Assembly (NCBI RefSeq): GCF_016650035.1
Contig: NZ_JAENWM010000025.1
Coordinates: forward strand, 1-43,838
Direction: 5' to 3'
DNA: 43,838 nucleotides
Source of the DNA: Clostridium sp.
Lineage (GTDB): Bacteria; Bacillota; Clostridia; Clostridiales; Clostridiaceae
A model generated the notes under the pieces. It searched no databases. It worked only from the letters and a program-made list of their open reading frames with translations, and was not told the DNA's origin. The position numbers and the translations under genes were made by a program. Shown piece by piece: positions 7,097-14,712 of the stretch. The first letter of the stretch is position 1. Each line of letters starts with the position of its first letter.

Positions 7097-7165
7097 TTGA
7101 CAAATTAAATTAAAGGTGTAATATAAGGTTATAAGCAATTAATTAAATAGTTAATTAAATAAATA
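7097..7165 (+). promoter_or_regulatory. Promoter and operator of the DGC/AhpD-like gene pair
   Basis: TTGACA (7097-7102) with a TAATAT-like -10 at 7119-7124, followed by tandem TTAATTAA palindromes (7139-7158). The 15-mer TTAATTAAATAGTTA at 7139-7153 is identical to 4777-4791 in the lpdA operon leader, suggesting common control. Confidence 0.55.
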
Positions 7166-7185
7166 AACAAATGGAGGAATATATA

Positions 7186-7665
7186 ATGAGTGAAATAAAA
7201 AAACCTACAGGAACTGTAGCAAAAAAACAAACTGAAAATTGGTATCTTCCTTATATGGATAAGAAAACAAAGGGTATGGAAGTTGAAGAACAAAAAAGCC
7301 CAGTTGCAGTATTTTACTGTGCAGGTGCATCAAATGTAGGACAGTCAACAATGCTTGGTAGCGTAAAGGCAGCAAATAATGTTGGTTATGATAAGGCATC
7401 ATTATTATGTCTTGCAAGTATTTCAGCAAAACTTGCTAACATTACAAATGGAGCAAAAAATGCAAAAGGAATAGTAGCTATAGACGGATGTCCAATGAGT
7501 TGTGCTAAAAAAACTTTACAGGCCTTTGGATTTGAAGCAGATAAACATATTATTGTTTCCAAAGATTTAGGAGTTGCAAAGAATTTTGATTTAAACTCAG
7601 CTACAGATCTTGAAAAAATTTCTACCGCAGTGGAAAATGCAGTTTTAGAAGTTTACGAGAAATAA
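7186..7665 (+). CDS. DGC-domain putative zinc-binding protein
   Basis: A 159-residue DGC-family protein with an N-terminal extension of about 40 residues, then YCAGASNVGQ (C45) and D100-G101-C102-P-M-S-C106-A-K-K. I chose ATG 7186 because GGAGG sits 8 nt upstream; the in-frame ATG at 7171 overlaps that ribosome site. It is the fourth DGC domain in the region and the only one on the plus strand, under an operator shared with the other three. Confidence 0.82.
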   Translation: MSEIKKPTGTVAKKQTENWYLPYMDKKTKGMEVEEQKSPVAVFYCAGASNVGQSTMLGSVKAANNVGYDKASLLCLASISAKLANITNGAKNAKGIVAIDGCPMSCAKKTLQAFGFEADKHIIVSKDLGVAKNFDLNSATDLEKISTAVENAVLEVYEK

Positions 7666-7705
7666 AATTAGTTGTAAAAAAAATAAAAATATGGAGGGAA
7701 TTATT

Positions 7706-8059
7706 ATGGATTACAAAGAAATTATAGAACATATTAAAAAAGAAAATGGTGAGGTACCAAAACCAATACAAGCTTTAGGAAACTTAGATGAAAGTCTTGT
7801 TATAAATCATATAATGGATAAAAAATTTGTAATGTCAAAACAGACAATACCAGGAAAGTATAAAGCTTTAATACTTTTATCCGCTGCAATTGCATTAGAT
7901 GCTCAAACTTGTATTTTAAATAATACTAAGTTAGCAAAGAAAAATGGAGCAACTGTGGAAGAAATAATGGAAACATTTGCTTTAGCTAAATTTTCTAAAG
8001 CAGCTACTACGCTATCTAATTCTACGCCAGCATTTGAATGGCTTTTAGCAAATAAATAA
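7706..8059 (+). CDS. AhpD-like / carboxymuconolactone decarboxylase-family protein
   Basis: A 117-residue all-helical protein of the CMD/AhpD superfamily: LSAAIALDAQTCILNNTKLAKKNGATVEEIMETF matches the family core. AhpD proteins usually carry a CxxC plus a His in this helix; here a single Cys remains and the catalytic His is Asn, so classical AhpD peroxidase-reductase chemistry is doubtful. AhpD normally works with lipoyl proteins and lipoamide dehydrogenase, which makes its presence beside a lipoyl operon notable. Start 7706 follows GGAGGG at 7 nt. Confidence 0.7.
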   Translation: MDYKEIIEHIKKENGEVPKPIQALGNLDESLVINHIMDKKFVMSKQTIPGKYKALILLSAAIALDAQTCILNNTKLAKKNGATVEEIMETFALAKFSKAATTLSNSTPAFEWLLANK

Positions 8060-8129
8060 AATAATTCGTACTAAAATATATATTAAGATTAGTTAAATAT
8101 TATTAGAAAAGCAATGTAATATCGATAGT

Positions 8130-8164
8130 ATTTAGTCAATATGTATAATACATATTGACTAAAT
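8130..8164. promoter_or_regulatory. 35-bp perfect palindrome upstream of the CDF gene
   Basis: Positions 8130-8145 and 8149-8164 are exact 16-bp inverted repeats around a 3-nt centre. There is no T-run, so it is not an ordinary terminator. It lies 66 nt before the CDF start and is a likely binding site for a dimeric regulator; which one is unknown. Confidence 0.55.
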
Positions 8165-8229
8165 TTATGAAATTAAATGAATTAATTATATTGTTATGTA
8201 TATATAAAATAAGATTGGGAGGGACCACT

Positions 8230-9168
8230 GTGTCAGAGCATAACCATACAGATAAACACGACCATGGCCATAGCCATAATCACGATGTTAGTAACATTAA
8301 AGGAATAAATTTACTTATAACTATGATTTTGAATCTTGTTATAACGGTAGCTGAAATAATAGGCGGTTTATATTCAGGAAGTTTATCACTGATTTCTGAC
8401 GCTGTTCATAATTTAAGTGATGCATTATCTATTGTTGTAAGCTATTTTGCTATTAAAATGTCACAAAGGAGTAATGATGAGAATAAGACTTTCGGATACA
8501 AGAGGGCTACTATACTTGCGGCGTTAATTAATTCAACAGCACTAATTGCTATATCTATTTTTCTTTTTAAAGAAGCATATTTTAAATTCTTAACGCCTAA
8601 GGAAATAAATGGAGCAATAGTTGTATGGGTTGCATTAATAGGACTACTTGCAAATACACTTGGTGCATACTTACTGTATAGTGGTTCAAAAGGCGATATG
8701 AATATGAAATCAGCATATTTACATCTACTAAGTGATGCATTGTCTTCAATAGGAGTGGTAATTGGAGGAATAGTAATTTATTACTTTGATATTTTCTGGA
8801 TTGATCCACTATTAACTGTTCTGATAGGGTTATATGTATTAAAGGAAAGTATTGAAATATTAAAACAAGCTATAAACATTTTAATGCAGGGAACTCCTGA
8901 AAATATAGATATAAATGAAATTGTAGAAGAACTTAAGGAAATTGAAGCTATAGAGAATGTTCATCATATTCACGTATGGTCATTAAATGACAATACTATA
9001 TTCTTTGAAGCTCATGTGAATTTAAAGAATGACATATTAATTAGTGAAACATCAGAAATTTATGAAAAAATAGATCATGAATTAAAAGAACATTTTGGTA
9101 TAAGCCATATAACGGTACAATTAGAGTTCAATAGATGTGAAGGTTGTGGGATAATCAATAAAAATTAG
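8230..9168 (+). CDS. Cation diffusion facilitator (Zn/Co/Cd-type efflux)
   Basis: A 312-residue CDF transporter that exchanges divalent metal for protons at the membrane. It has a His-rich N-terminus (residues 4-18, alternating His with Asp and Gly), the TM2 site SDAVHNLSDAL, the TM5 site HLLSDALSS, and a cytosolic C-terminal domain with ENVHHIHVWSL. I chose GTG 8230 because GGGAGGG is 6 nt upstream; an in-frame extension to 8155 runs through the palindrome and lacks a ribosome site. The two ArsP-like permease genes follow closely. Confidence 0.88.
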   Translation: MSEHNHTDKHDHGHSHNHDVSNIKGINLLITMILNLVITVAEIIGGLYSGSLSLISDAVHNLSDALSIVVSYFAIKMSQRSNDENKTFGYKRATILAALINSTALIAISIFLFKEAYFKFLTPKEINGAIVVWVALIGLLANTLGAYLLYSGSKGDMNMKSAYLHLLSDALSSIGVVIGGIVIYYFDIFWIDPLLTVLIGLYVLKESIEILKQAINILMQGTPENIDINEIVEELKEIEAIENVHHIHVWSLNDNTIFFEAHVNLKNDILISETSEIYEKIDHELKEHFGISHITVQLEFNRCEGCGIINKN

Positions 9169-9200
9169 GGAATTATTAGAAAACAGGGGGTTAAACTTGA

Positions 9201-9677
9201 ATGAGTAATATTATTTTATATACGTTAACAATTTTGTTACTAGTTTTTTCTTATTATAAAAACAAGAAAAAAACTAAAATGGCACTTAAAAAAGCTTGGA
9301 AGGCATTTGAACACATTTTACCAGAGTTCTTAACAGTTATTATGTTTGTTGGGATTTTACTGGCAGTATTTAATGCAGAGTTAATATCAAAGGTTATCGG
9401 AGAAAATTCAGGATTCTTGGGTGTTGTAATATCAGCAGTAGTTGGAGCAATAACATTAATACCAGGATTCATTGCATTCCCAACGGCTGCAATGTTACTG
9501 CAAAGTGGAGCAGGTTATATGCAAATAGGTGCTTTTATTTCAACATTAATGATGGTTGGGGTTGTTACGGTACCAATAGAAATAAAGTATTTTGGCAAGA
9601 AATTAACATTATTTAGAAATGTATTTGCTTTCATATTTTCATTTTTAGTAGCATTTATCATTGGAAAGGTGGTTTAA
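9201..9677 (+). CDS. ArsP-like permease, first half (PF03773-type)
   Basis: A 158-residue membrane protein with about four helices, matching one half of the DUF318/ArsP permease family: GFIAFPTAAMLLQSGAG and FISTLMMVGVVTVPIE. ArsP exports trivalent organoarsenicals; other members have unknown substrates. AGGGGG precedes ATG 9201. The other half is the next gene, so the transporter is encoded as two polypeptides. The ArsR-type regulator and cysteine proteins nearby support a metalloid link without proving it. Confidence 0.7.
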   Translation: MSNIILYTLTILLLVFSYYKNKKKTKMALKKAWKAFEHILPEFLTVIMFVGILLAVFNAELISKVIGENSGFLGVVISAVVGAITLIPGFIAFPTAAMLLQSGAGYMQIGAFISTLMMVGVVTVPIEIKYFGKKLTLFRNVFAFIFSFLVAFIIGKVV

Positions 9678-9682
9678 GTAGT

Positions 9683-10216
9683 ATGAAAAAATTATTAAAA
9701 AGATATAGATACTTTATTGGAACAGTAATAGCTGTGGGCATTCTAACAATAGTTAATTACGATTTAGGAATGAAATCTTTTAGTATTGCAGCATATAGTT
9801 TTAAAGAAATGGCACTAGTTATACCACCTGTTTTTATACTGCTTGGGTTACTTGATATATGGGTTCCAAGAGAAATGATGATGAAATACATGGGTGAAGG
9901 ATCAGGTCTTAAAGGAATAGTACTTTCGATAATTATAGGCTCAGCGGCAGCAGGTCCCCTTTATGGTGCATTCCCTGTAGCAGCAGTTTTTATGAAAAAA
10001 GGAGTTAAATTTAGTAATGTCCTAATTTTCATAGGAGCTTGGTCTACTACTAAAATTCCAATGTTAATATTTGAAATATCAGCCCTTGGAAGTAAGTTTG
10101 CAATAACTAGACTGTTAATTGATATTCCAGGGATAATAATAATAGCGTTTTTATTATCAGCCTTTGTTTCGAAGGATGAAATTGCTAGTATCTATAAAAA
10201 TGCAGAAAAATTATAA
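9683..10216 (+). CDS. ArsP-like permease, second half
   Basis: A 177-residue membrane protein with about four to five helices and the family segment GSAAAGPLYGAFPVAAVFMKKG followed by FIGAWSTTKIPM. It starts 6 nt after the first half-permease (AAGGTGG 10 nt before ATG 9683), so the two are co-translated and probably heterodimerise. The operon ends at the strong terminator at 10251-10288. Confidence 0.7.
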   Translation: MKKLLKRYRYFIGTVIAVGILTIVNYDLGMKSFSIAAYSFKEMALVIPPVFILLGLLDIWVPREMMMKYMGEGSGLKGIVLSIIIGSAAAGPLYGAFPVAAVFMKKGVKFSNVLIFIGAWSTTKIPMLIFEISALGSKFAITRLLIDIPGIIIIAFLLSAFVSKDEIASIYKNAEKL

Positions 10217-10250
10217 AATTTTATAAAAACTAATATATGTGTAAATATTT

Positions 10251-10288
10251 AAAAGTGACATCTGGCTTAATAGCTGGATGTCACTTTT
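10251..10288 (+). terminator. Intrinsic terminator of the CDF-permease operon
   Basis: A 12-bp perfect stem (10251-10262 with 10277-10288) extended by inner G-T and G-C pairs, ending in a T-run. Confidence 0.85.
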
Positions 10289-10354
10289 GTATATATATAA
10301 GAATTACTAATTTGTTAGTTTAAAGAAAGCTTGAATAAATAGTAATAAAATTTT

Positions 10355-10380
10355 AAATAATTGATTACAATCAATTATTT
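10355..10380. promoter_or_regulatory. 12-2-12 perfect inverted repeat
   Basis: AAATAATTGATT and its exact complement are separated by two bases, the spacing common in ArsR/SmtB operators. No gene starts close to it, so it may be an orphan operator left after rearrangement. The 10289-10880 stretch has no convincing protein gene. Confidence 0.4.
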
Positions 10381-10400
10381 ATCATTTAAATTTGATTATT

Positions 10401-10440
10401 AGCAAGTGAGTCCAGCATGTCCTCACTAGGAACCCAGGGT
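10401..10440. repeat. Hairpin-bearing sequence, copy B (inverted relative to 141-190)
   Basis: AGTGAG (10405-10410) pairs with CTCACT (10422-10427), followed by AACCCAGGGT. In order and spacing it matches the reverse complement of 141-190. The pair frames the metal/redox region in inverted orientation, consistent with two copies of an element end. Confidence 0.45.
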
Positions 10441-10596
10441 AGAAAAAATTTACAAATGTAAGTGATAAGAGATTAAAAGTTCCACTTGTTGTTAATAATA
10501 ATTAAATACCATATATTTGTGTATAATCATATTTTATTTTGAATCTTTTTTTGCCTCTCATAGTTTAGAATAAATAGGGATAGACAAGTATAGTTT

Positions 10597-10700
10597 AAAA
10601 AACAAAGTGAGTATTAAGCCACTTTGGCGGTAGAAGTAAATAAAGCATCTAAAAAAGAACTTCCACCATGAGATTATTTTAATCATTACCGGCTCTTTAT
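10597..10700 (-). ncRNA. Candidate minus-strand structured RNA with terminator
   Basis: On the minus strand a 9-bp helix (667-659 with 637-629 of 10.6 kb, one G-T pair) is followed by CAAAGTG (10626-10620) pairing with CACTTTG (10609-10603) and then a run of six T (10602-10597). This is a small stem followed by an intrinsic terminator. No minus-strand gene lies downstream, so it would be a free small RNA or the end of a lost gene. I recognise no Rfam family. Confidence 0.35.
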
Positions 10701-10819
10701 TTTTTAAATACATTTAAATTTAATAACTTTTTTTACAATTTTCATGTTTGCAAATAACAAGAAAATGACCATAAACTAACAGTTTAGGACGAACTTGCGC
10801 CTTTTCATATGGTATCAGT

Positions 10820-10847
10820 TTGATTTTTATTGATAATAGAATATAAT
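10820..10847 (+). promoter_or_regulatory. Promoter of the MobA-like/HTH gene
   Basis: TTGATT (10820-10825), 16-nt spacer, TATAAT (10842-10847), 33 nt before the GTG start at 10881. Confidence 0.6.
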
Positions 10848-10880
10848 AAGATATCAAAATTTTTTTAATGAGGTGATACT

Positions 10881-11819
10881 GTGAGAGAAGTTGGAGGAAT
10901 AATTGCTGCTGCCAACAGATGTGTAGCTTATCCAATGAAAAAGGTCGGTTCAATTTCTTTAATTCAAAGAATAGTACTTACATATAAAAAGGCTGGTATA
11001 TGGCCTATTGTGGTAATTACGGGTTTTGAGGAACCAGAAATAAAGTCAGATCTTGCACGAGAAGATGCTATTTTTATTATAAACAAGGATTATGAAAATC
11101 CTCCACTTATCGATTCCTTCAAGATTGGACTTAAATATCTTCTAGGTAAATGTAACAGAGTTATATTAACACCTGTAAATGTGCCTATGGTTAATTATAA
11201 GACAGTGATGGAAATGATTGAAATAAAGGATGACATCGTTATTCCATCATATAATATGCATGGTGGACATCCTTTACTCATGGATAGTTTACATATTCCG
11301 AGTATTCTTTCCTATGATGGTGAGGATGGACTTAGGGGAGCTATTAATTCCTTGGGTGTTTCTATAACTTGGCTCAATGTGAATGATAGAGGAGTTACAT
11401 GCTCAATTAATGATGATGACGAAATTAAAGAACTTCTACCTTTGCACAATGATAGTTTGTTTCAGCCTGCTTTAACTATAAATATAAGGAAAGAGAAGGT
11501 TTTTCTTGATTCTAGATTAAGACTTCTTCTTGAGCTTATAGACGACAATGAATCTGTTAATGGCGCTTGTAAAAGGATGTCTTTATCCTTAAGCAAAGCT
11601 TGGGATATGATTAATGAACTTGAAAAAAATCTTGGTTATGAAATAGTTTTAAGAAGACGAGGAGGTGCAAAAGAAGGGAGAACACAACTTAGTCCTGAGG
11701 GTAGAGATTTTATGGAGAATTATGATCAGTTCTATAGTGCGGTAACTAAGTATACTTGGGAGCAATTTAAAAAGTATTTTGAAGACAAAACATCGAAAGA
11801 TATAGAATACGATGTATAA
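10881..11819 (+). CDS. MobA-like nucleotidyltransferase fused to ModE-type HTH
   Basis: A 312-residue protein in two parts. Residues 1-190 resemble MobA/MocA-like NTP transferases that make nucleotide-modified molybdopterin. Residues 205-290 are a ModE/LysR-like winged helix (LDSRLRLLLELIDDNESVNGACKRMSLSLSKAWDMI split over the helices, then GGAKEGRTQLSPEG). The usual G-rich loop GxSxRMG is replaced by AAANRCVAYPMKKVG, so catalysis is doubtful and the domain may work as a sensor. GTG 10881 follows GAGGTG. It precedes the molybdenum hydroxylase genes and probably regulates them or matures their cofactor. Confidence 0.75.
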   Translation: MREVGGIIAAANRCVAYPMKKVGSISLIQRIVLTYKKAGIWPIVVITGFEEPEIKSDLAREDAIFIINKDYENPPLIDSFKIGLKYLLGKCNRVILTPVNVPMVNYKTVMEMIEIKDDIVIPSYNMHGGHPLLMDSLHIPSILSYDGEDGLRGAINSLGVSITWLNVNDRGVTCSINDDDEIKELLPLHNDSLFQPALTINIRKEKVFLDSRLRLLLELIDDNESVNGACKRMSLSLSKAWDMINELEKNLGYEIVLRRRGGAKEGRTQLSPEGRDFMENYDQFYSAVTKYTWEQFKKYFEDKTSKDIEYDV

Positions 11820-11876
11820 TTGTAAATTATATGCATGATATTACAGAAGGAAATTCTCCTACTTACATGGGTAATC

Positions 11877-11906
11877 TTTCAAATACTTTTCAAGAAGTAT
11901 TTGAAA
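11877..11906. repeat. Perfect 12-bp inverted repeat
   Basis: TTTCAAATACTT (11877-11888) and its exact complement (11895-11906) flank a 6-nt loop. It lies between the regulator gene and the molybdenum hydroxylase operon. It has no T-run and could be an operator or RNA hairpin. Confidence 0.4.
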
Positions 11907-11950
11907 CTTATAAAATGGTATTATATACTTGAATCAAGTAATACATGTTA

Positions 11951-11985
11951 ACGGTATCATATATCGAACTATGATACCGTTATTT
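11951..11985 (+). terminator. Intrinsic terminator after the MobA-like/HTH gene
   Basis: A perfect 11-bp stem (11951-11961 with 11970-11980) is followed by TATTTTAT. It isolates the regulator gene from the hydroxylase operon; an operator role is an alternative. Confidence 0.65.
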
Positions 11986-12066
11986 TATGCTTTCATTATT
12001 CAGAAAATTAAGAAACATTTTTTATATTTATACACTTGAAAACTTAGCTAATACGAGGAGGATATT

Positions 12067-14184
12067 ATGAATAATATAGGAAATTCAGTTCGTAAAAAAG
12101 ATCATTTAAAAAAGATATTAGGTGTGGCTAAATATGTAGCAGATGTTCCTACAGATGGAATTCTTCATGGTAAGTTTTTGAGATCAACAGTAGCTCATGC
12201 TAAAATAAAAAGCATTAACGTGCCAGAATTACCGGATGGATACATGATAGTAGACAAGGATGATGTTCTTGGTGAAAATAAGGTTCATATAGTACTCGAG
12301 GACATGCCAGTATTTGCTATAGATACTGTGGAATACATTGGGGATCCAATTCTCATGGTGGTAGGGCCGGATGAAAAAATCACAGAGGGAATTGTTGCGA
12401 AGATAGTGGTCGATTACGAGGAACTTCCAGTTGTTATTGATATGATTAAATCAGAAGTTGCATTTTTTGACTACCATCATGAGAAAGGTGACGTGGATGG
12501 GTGCTTTAAAAATGCGGACAAAGTGTATGATGAAATTTTAAATACGGGTTATGGTGAACAATTGTATCTAGAAACTAATGGAATGATTGCAGACTATCAT
12601 GACGGTAAAATTACCGTTAGAGGGTCCATGCAATGCCCATATTATGTTCTTACAGCTGTTAAACTTGCAACAGGACTTGAAAAGGATAAGGTTCAGGTTC
12701 AGACAGATATTACAGGTGGAGCTTTCGGTGGAAAGGAAGATTATCCATCAATACTTGCATGTCAGGTAGCGGTAGCAAGTATGAAAGCTAAAAAACCAAT
12801 AAGAGTTATTTTTGATAGAAGAGAAGATATTACGTCAACTAGCAAGAGACATCCATCAACTGCAAGATATAGGGCTGCTGTTAAGGATGGAAAGATTACA
12901 GCAATGGATATCGATATAATATATGATGCAGGGGCATATTCAACACTCTCAGCAGTAGTACTTCAGCGTGGAACAATATGTGCCACTGGAGTTTACAAAA
13001 TAGAAAATTTAAGGGTTCACGGTAAGGCTAATAAAACAAATACAGTTCCTAAGGGTGCTTTCAGAGGATTTGGAGCACCACAGGTATTCTTTGACATGGA
13101 TCTTTTTATGAACCATGTAGCAAAAGGTGAAGGACGAAATAGCTTAGAGTTTAAACAAGAACATATTGTAATGCAGGGAGATGACACTTCAACTAATGGA
13201 AAATATCATTTCCATGTTCCGCTCAGACAGATGATCAAAGAAGTGGACGTCCTTTGTGATTACAAGAAGAAAAAAGAACTTTATGACAAGCCACAGACTG
13301 GAAGATTTAGACGTGGAATAGGAATGCAACTTGCATTTCATGGTGCAGGCTTCACAGGTTCAGGAGAAAGAGACTTAATAAAAGCAGTACTAAAAGTTAA
13401 AAAGCATAAAGATGGCACTGTGGAAATTCTTACTTCAAATACTGATATGGGGCAAGGGCTACAAACAACCTTCGCAAAAATAGCAGGTAAAGAGCTAGGA
13501 ATTCCATTTGAGAAAATAATAGTACGTAACCCAGATACTGACAAAGTTCCAGACTCTGGCCCAACTGTTGCATCGAGATCACTTATGATAGTTGGAGAGC
13601 TTGTCCGCCTTGCCGTTGTTAGGCTTAGAGATGAATGGAAGGATGGAGAGGAGCAGATTATTGAGGAGCATTACAAACATCCAGAGTTTCTTATACCATT
13701 CTCACTTGCTGAATTCCGTGGAGATGCTTATCCAACCTATTCTTGGTCAGTTCAGTCAGTAGAGCTTGAAATTGATATGTTAACTGGTCAGCATAATGTA
13801 ATAGGTGCATATGGGTCTTTTGATGTAGGAACTCCTATTGACATGAATATAGTAGTAGGGCAAATGGAGGGTGGAATGCTTCAGGGAATTGGTTATTCAT
13901 CAATGGAATTTATGGATCATGATAGCACAGGACGCATTAGAAATAACAGCTTGAGCGATTATATCATACCAACTGCTATGGATGTGCCAGTCATTAAGGC
14001 TTCGATGCATGTTAATGAATATCCTTATGGGCCTTATGGAGCTAAATGTGCAGGAGAACTTCCAAATGTAGGAACTGCTGCAGCATATATAGAGGCTGTA
14101 GAACAGATTTTAGGTAAGAAAGTTCAGCACATTCCATTTACAGTAGAAGATACACTAAAAGCAATATCCTCAAAAGAGGACTAG
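12067..14184 (+). CDS. Molybdopterin-binding subunit of a xanthine dehydrogenase-family hydroxylase
   Basis: A 705-residue catalytic subunit. N-terminal residues 1-120 form the aldehyde oxidase/XDH a/b hammerhead domain (RKKDHLKKILGVAKYVADV). The Mo-pterin domain follows with TGGAFGGKED, the hallmark GAFRGFGAPQ near residue 330, DMGQGLQTTFAKIA, and the C-terminal GPYGAKCAGELPNVG containing the catalytic Glu of XDH enzymes. It hydroxylates purines or similar heterocycles in the cytoplasm with electrons passed to the 2Fe-2S and FAD subunits encoded next. Guanine deaminase downstream makes xanthine, the likely substrate. Clostridial members are often selenium-dependent, and other selenium evidence is in this window. 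AGGAGG precedes ATG 12067. Substrate is inferred from context. Confidence 0.88.
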   Translation: MNNIGNSVRKKDHLKKILGVAKYVADVPTDGILHGKFLRSTVAHAKIKSINVPELPDGYMIVDKDDVLGENKVHIVLEDMPVFAIDTVEYIGDPILMVVGPDEKITEGIVAKIVVDYEELPVVIDMIKSEVAFFDYHHEKGDVDGCFKNADKVYDEILNTGYGEQLYLETNGMIADYHDGKITVRGSMQCPYYVLTAVKLATGLEKDKVQVQTDITGGAFGGKEDYPSILACQVAVASMKAKKPIRVIFDRREDITSTSKRHPSTARYRAAVKDGKITAMDIDIIYDAGAYSTLSAVVLQRGTICATGVYKIENLRVHGKANKTNTVPKGAFRGFGAPQVFFDMDLFMNHVAKGEGRNSLEFKQEHIVMQGDDTSTNGKYHFHVPLRQMIKEVDVLCDYKKKKELYDKPQTGRFRRGIGMQLAFHGAGFTGSGERDLIKAVLKVKKHKDGTVEILTSNTDMGQGLQTTFAKIAGKELGIPFEKIIVRNPDTDKVPDSGPTVASRSLMIVGELVRLAVVRLRDEWKDGEEQIIEEHYKHPEFLIPFSLAEFRGDAYPTYSWSVQSVELEIDMLTGQHNVIGAYGSFDVGTPIDMNIVVGQMEGGMLQGIGYSSMEFMDHDSTGRIRNNSLSDYIIPTAMDVPVIKASMHVNEYPYGPYGAKCAGELPNVGTAAAYIEAVEQILGKKVQHIPFTVEDTLKAISSKED

Positions 14185-14238
14185 ATATAAGTAATTACAT
14201 GTGGACACCCATATTAAAATAGAGAGGAAGGTATACTC

Positions 14239-14712
14239 ATGAAATATATTGAGTTCAAACTTAATGGAGAAAACATTCAATATGAGGGTAGTGCGAAAGA
14301 CAGGCTCTTGGATGTATTGAGAGACACGTACAGGCTTACTGGAGTAAAGTGTGGTTGTAAAGAAGGTGAATGTGGAGCTTGCTCTGTTATTATCGATGGA
14401 AGACTTGCTAATTCATGTATGATAGCAATGGGAAGTATTCATGGAAGTAATGTTATGACCATAGAGGGATTTAGCAAAACTGAAAGGTTTAAGGTTATTG
14501 ATAAAGCATATGGAGATGTTTCAGCAGTGCAATGTGGATTTTGTATACCAGGGATGGTGCTTGCAACAGAGTGTATACTTGCAAAAATTCCACATCCAAC
14601 AGAGGAAGATATAAGACGTGGAATATCCGGAAATTTATGCCGTTGTACAGGATACAATTCAATAGTTAAAGCTATAGGAATCGCAGCAAAAGAAGGTGAA
14701 GGATTATGGTAA
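14239..14712 (+). CDS. 2Fe-2S subunit of the molybdenum hydroxylase
   Basis: A 157-residue subunit with two [2Fe-2S] clusters: a plant-type ferredoxin motif C40-x4-C45-x2-C48-x11-C60 and the helical domain C99-x2-C102 with C134-x-C136 in GNLCRCTGY. It carries electrons from the Mo site to FAD. Its stop overlaps the start of the FAD subunit gene by 7 bases. Length and motif order match stand-alone XdhC/CoxS-type subunits. Confidence 0.93.
   Translation: MKYIEFKLNGENIQYEGSAKDRLLDVLRDTYRLTGVKCGCKEGECGACSVIIDGRLANSCMIAMGSIHGSNVMTIEGFSKTERFKVIDKAYGDVSAVQCGFCIPGMVLATECILAKIPHPTEEDIRRGISGNLCRCTGYNSIVKAIGIAAKEGEGLW

Noticed and set aside
10597-10700. Riboswitch for the MobA-like/HTH gene at 10881
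   Set aside because: The terminator-like fold is on the opposite strand and the gene has its own promoter downstream at 10820-10847.
11831-11932. 33-residue small ORF before the molybdenum hydroxylase operon
   Set aside because: No ribosome site, and it runs through the 12-bp inverted repeat; probably chance.
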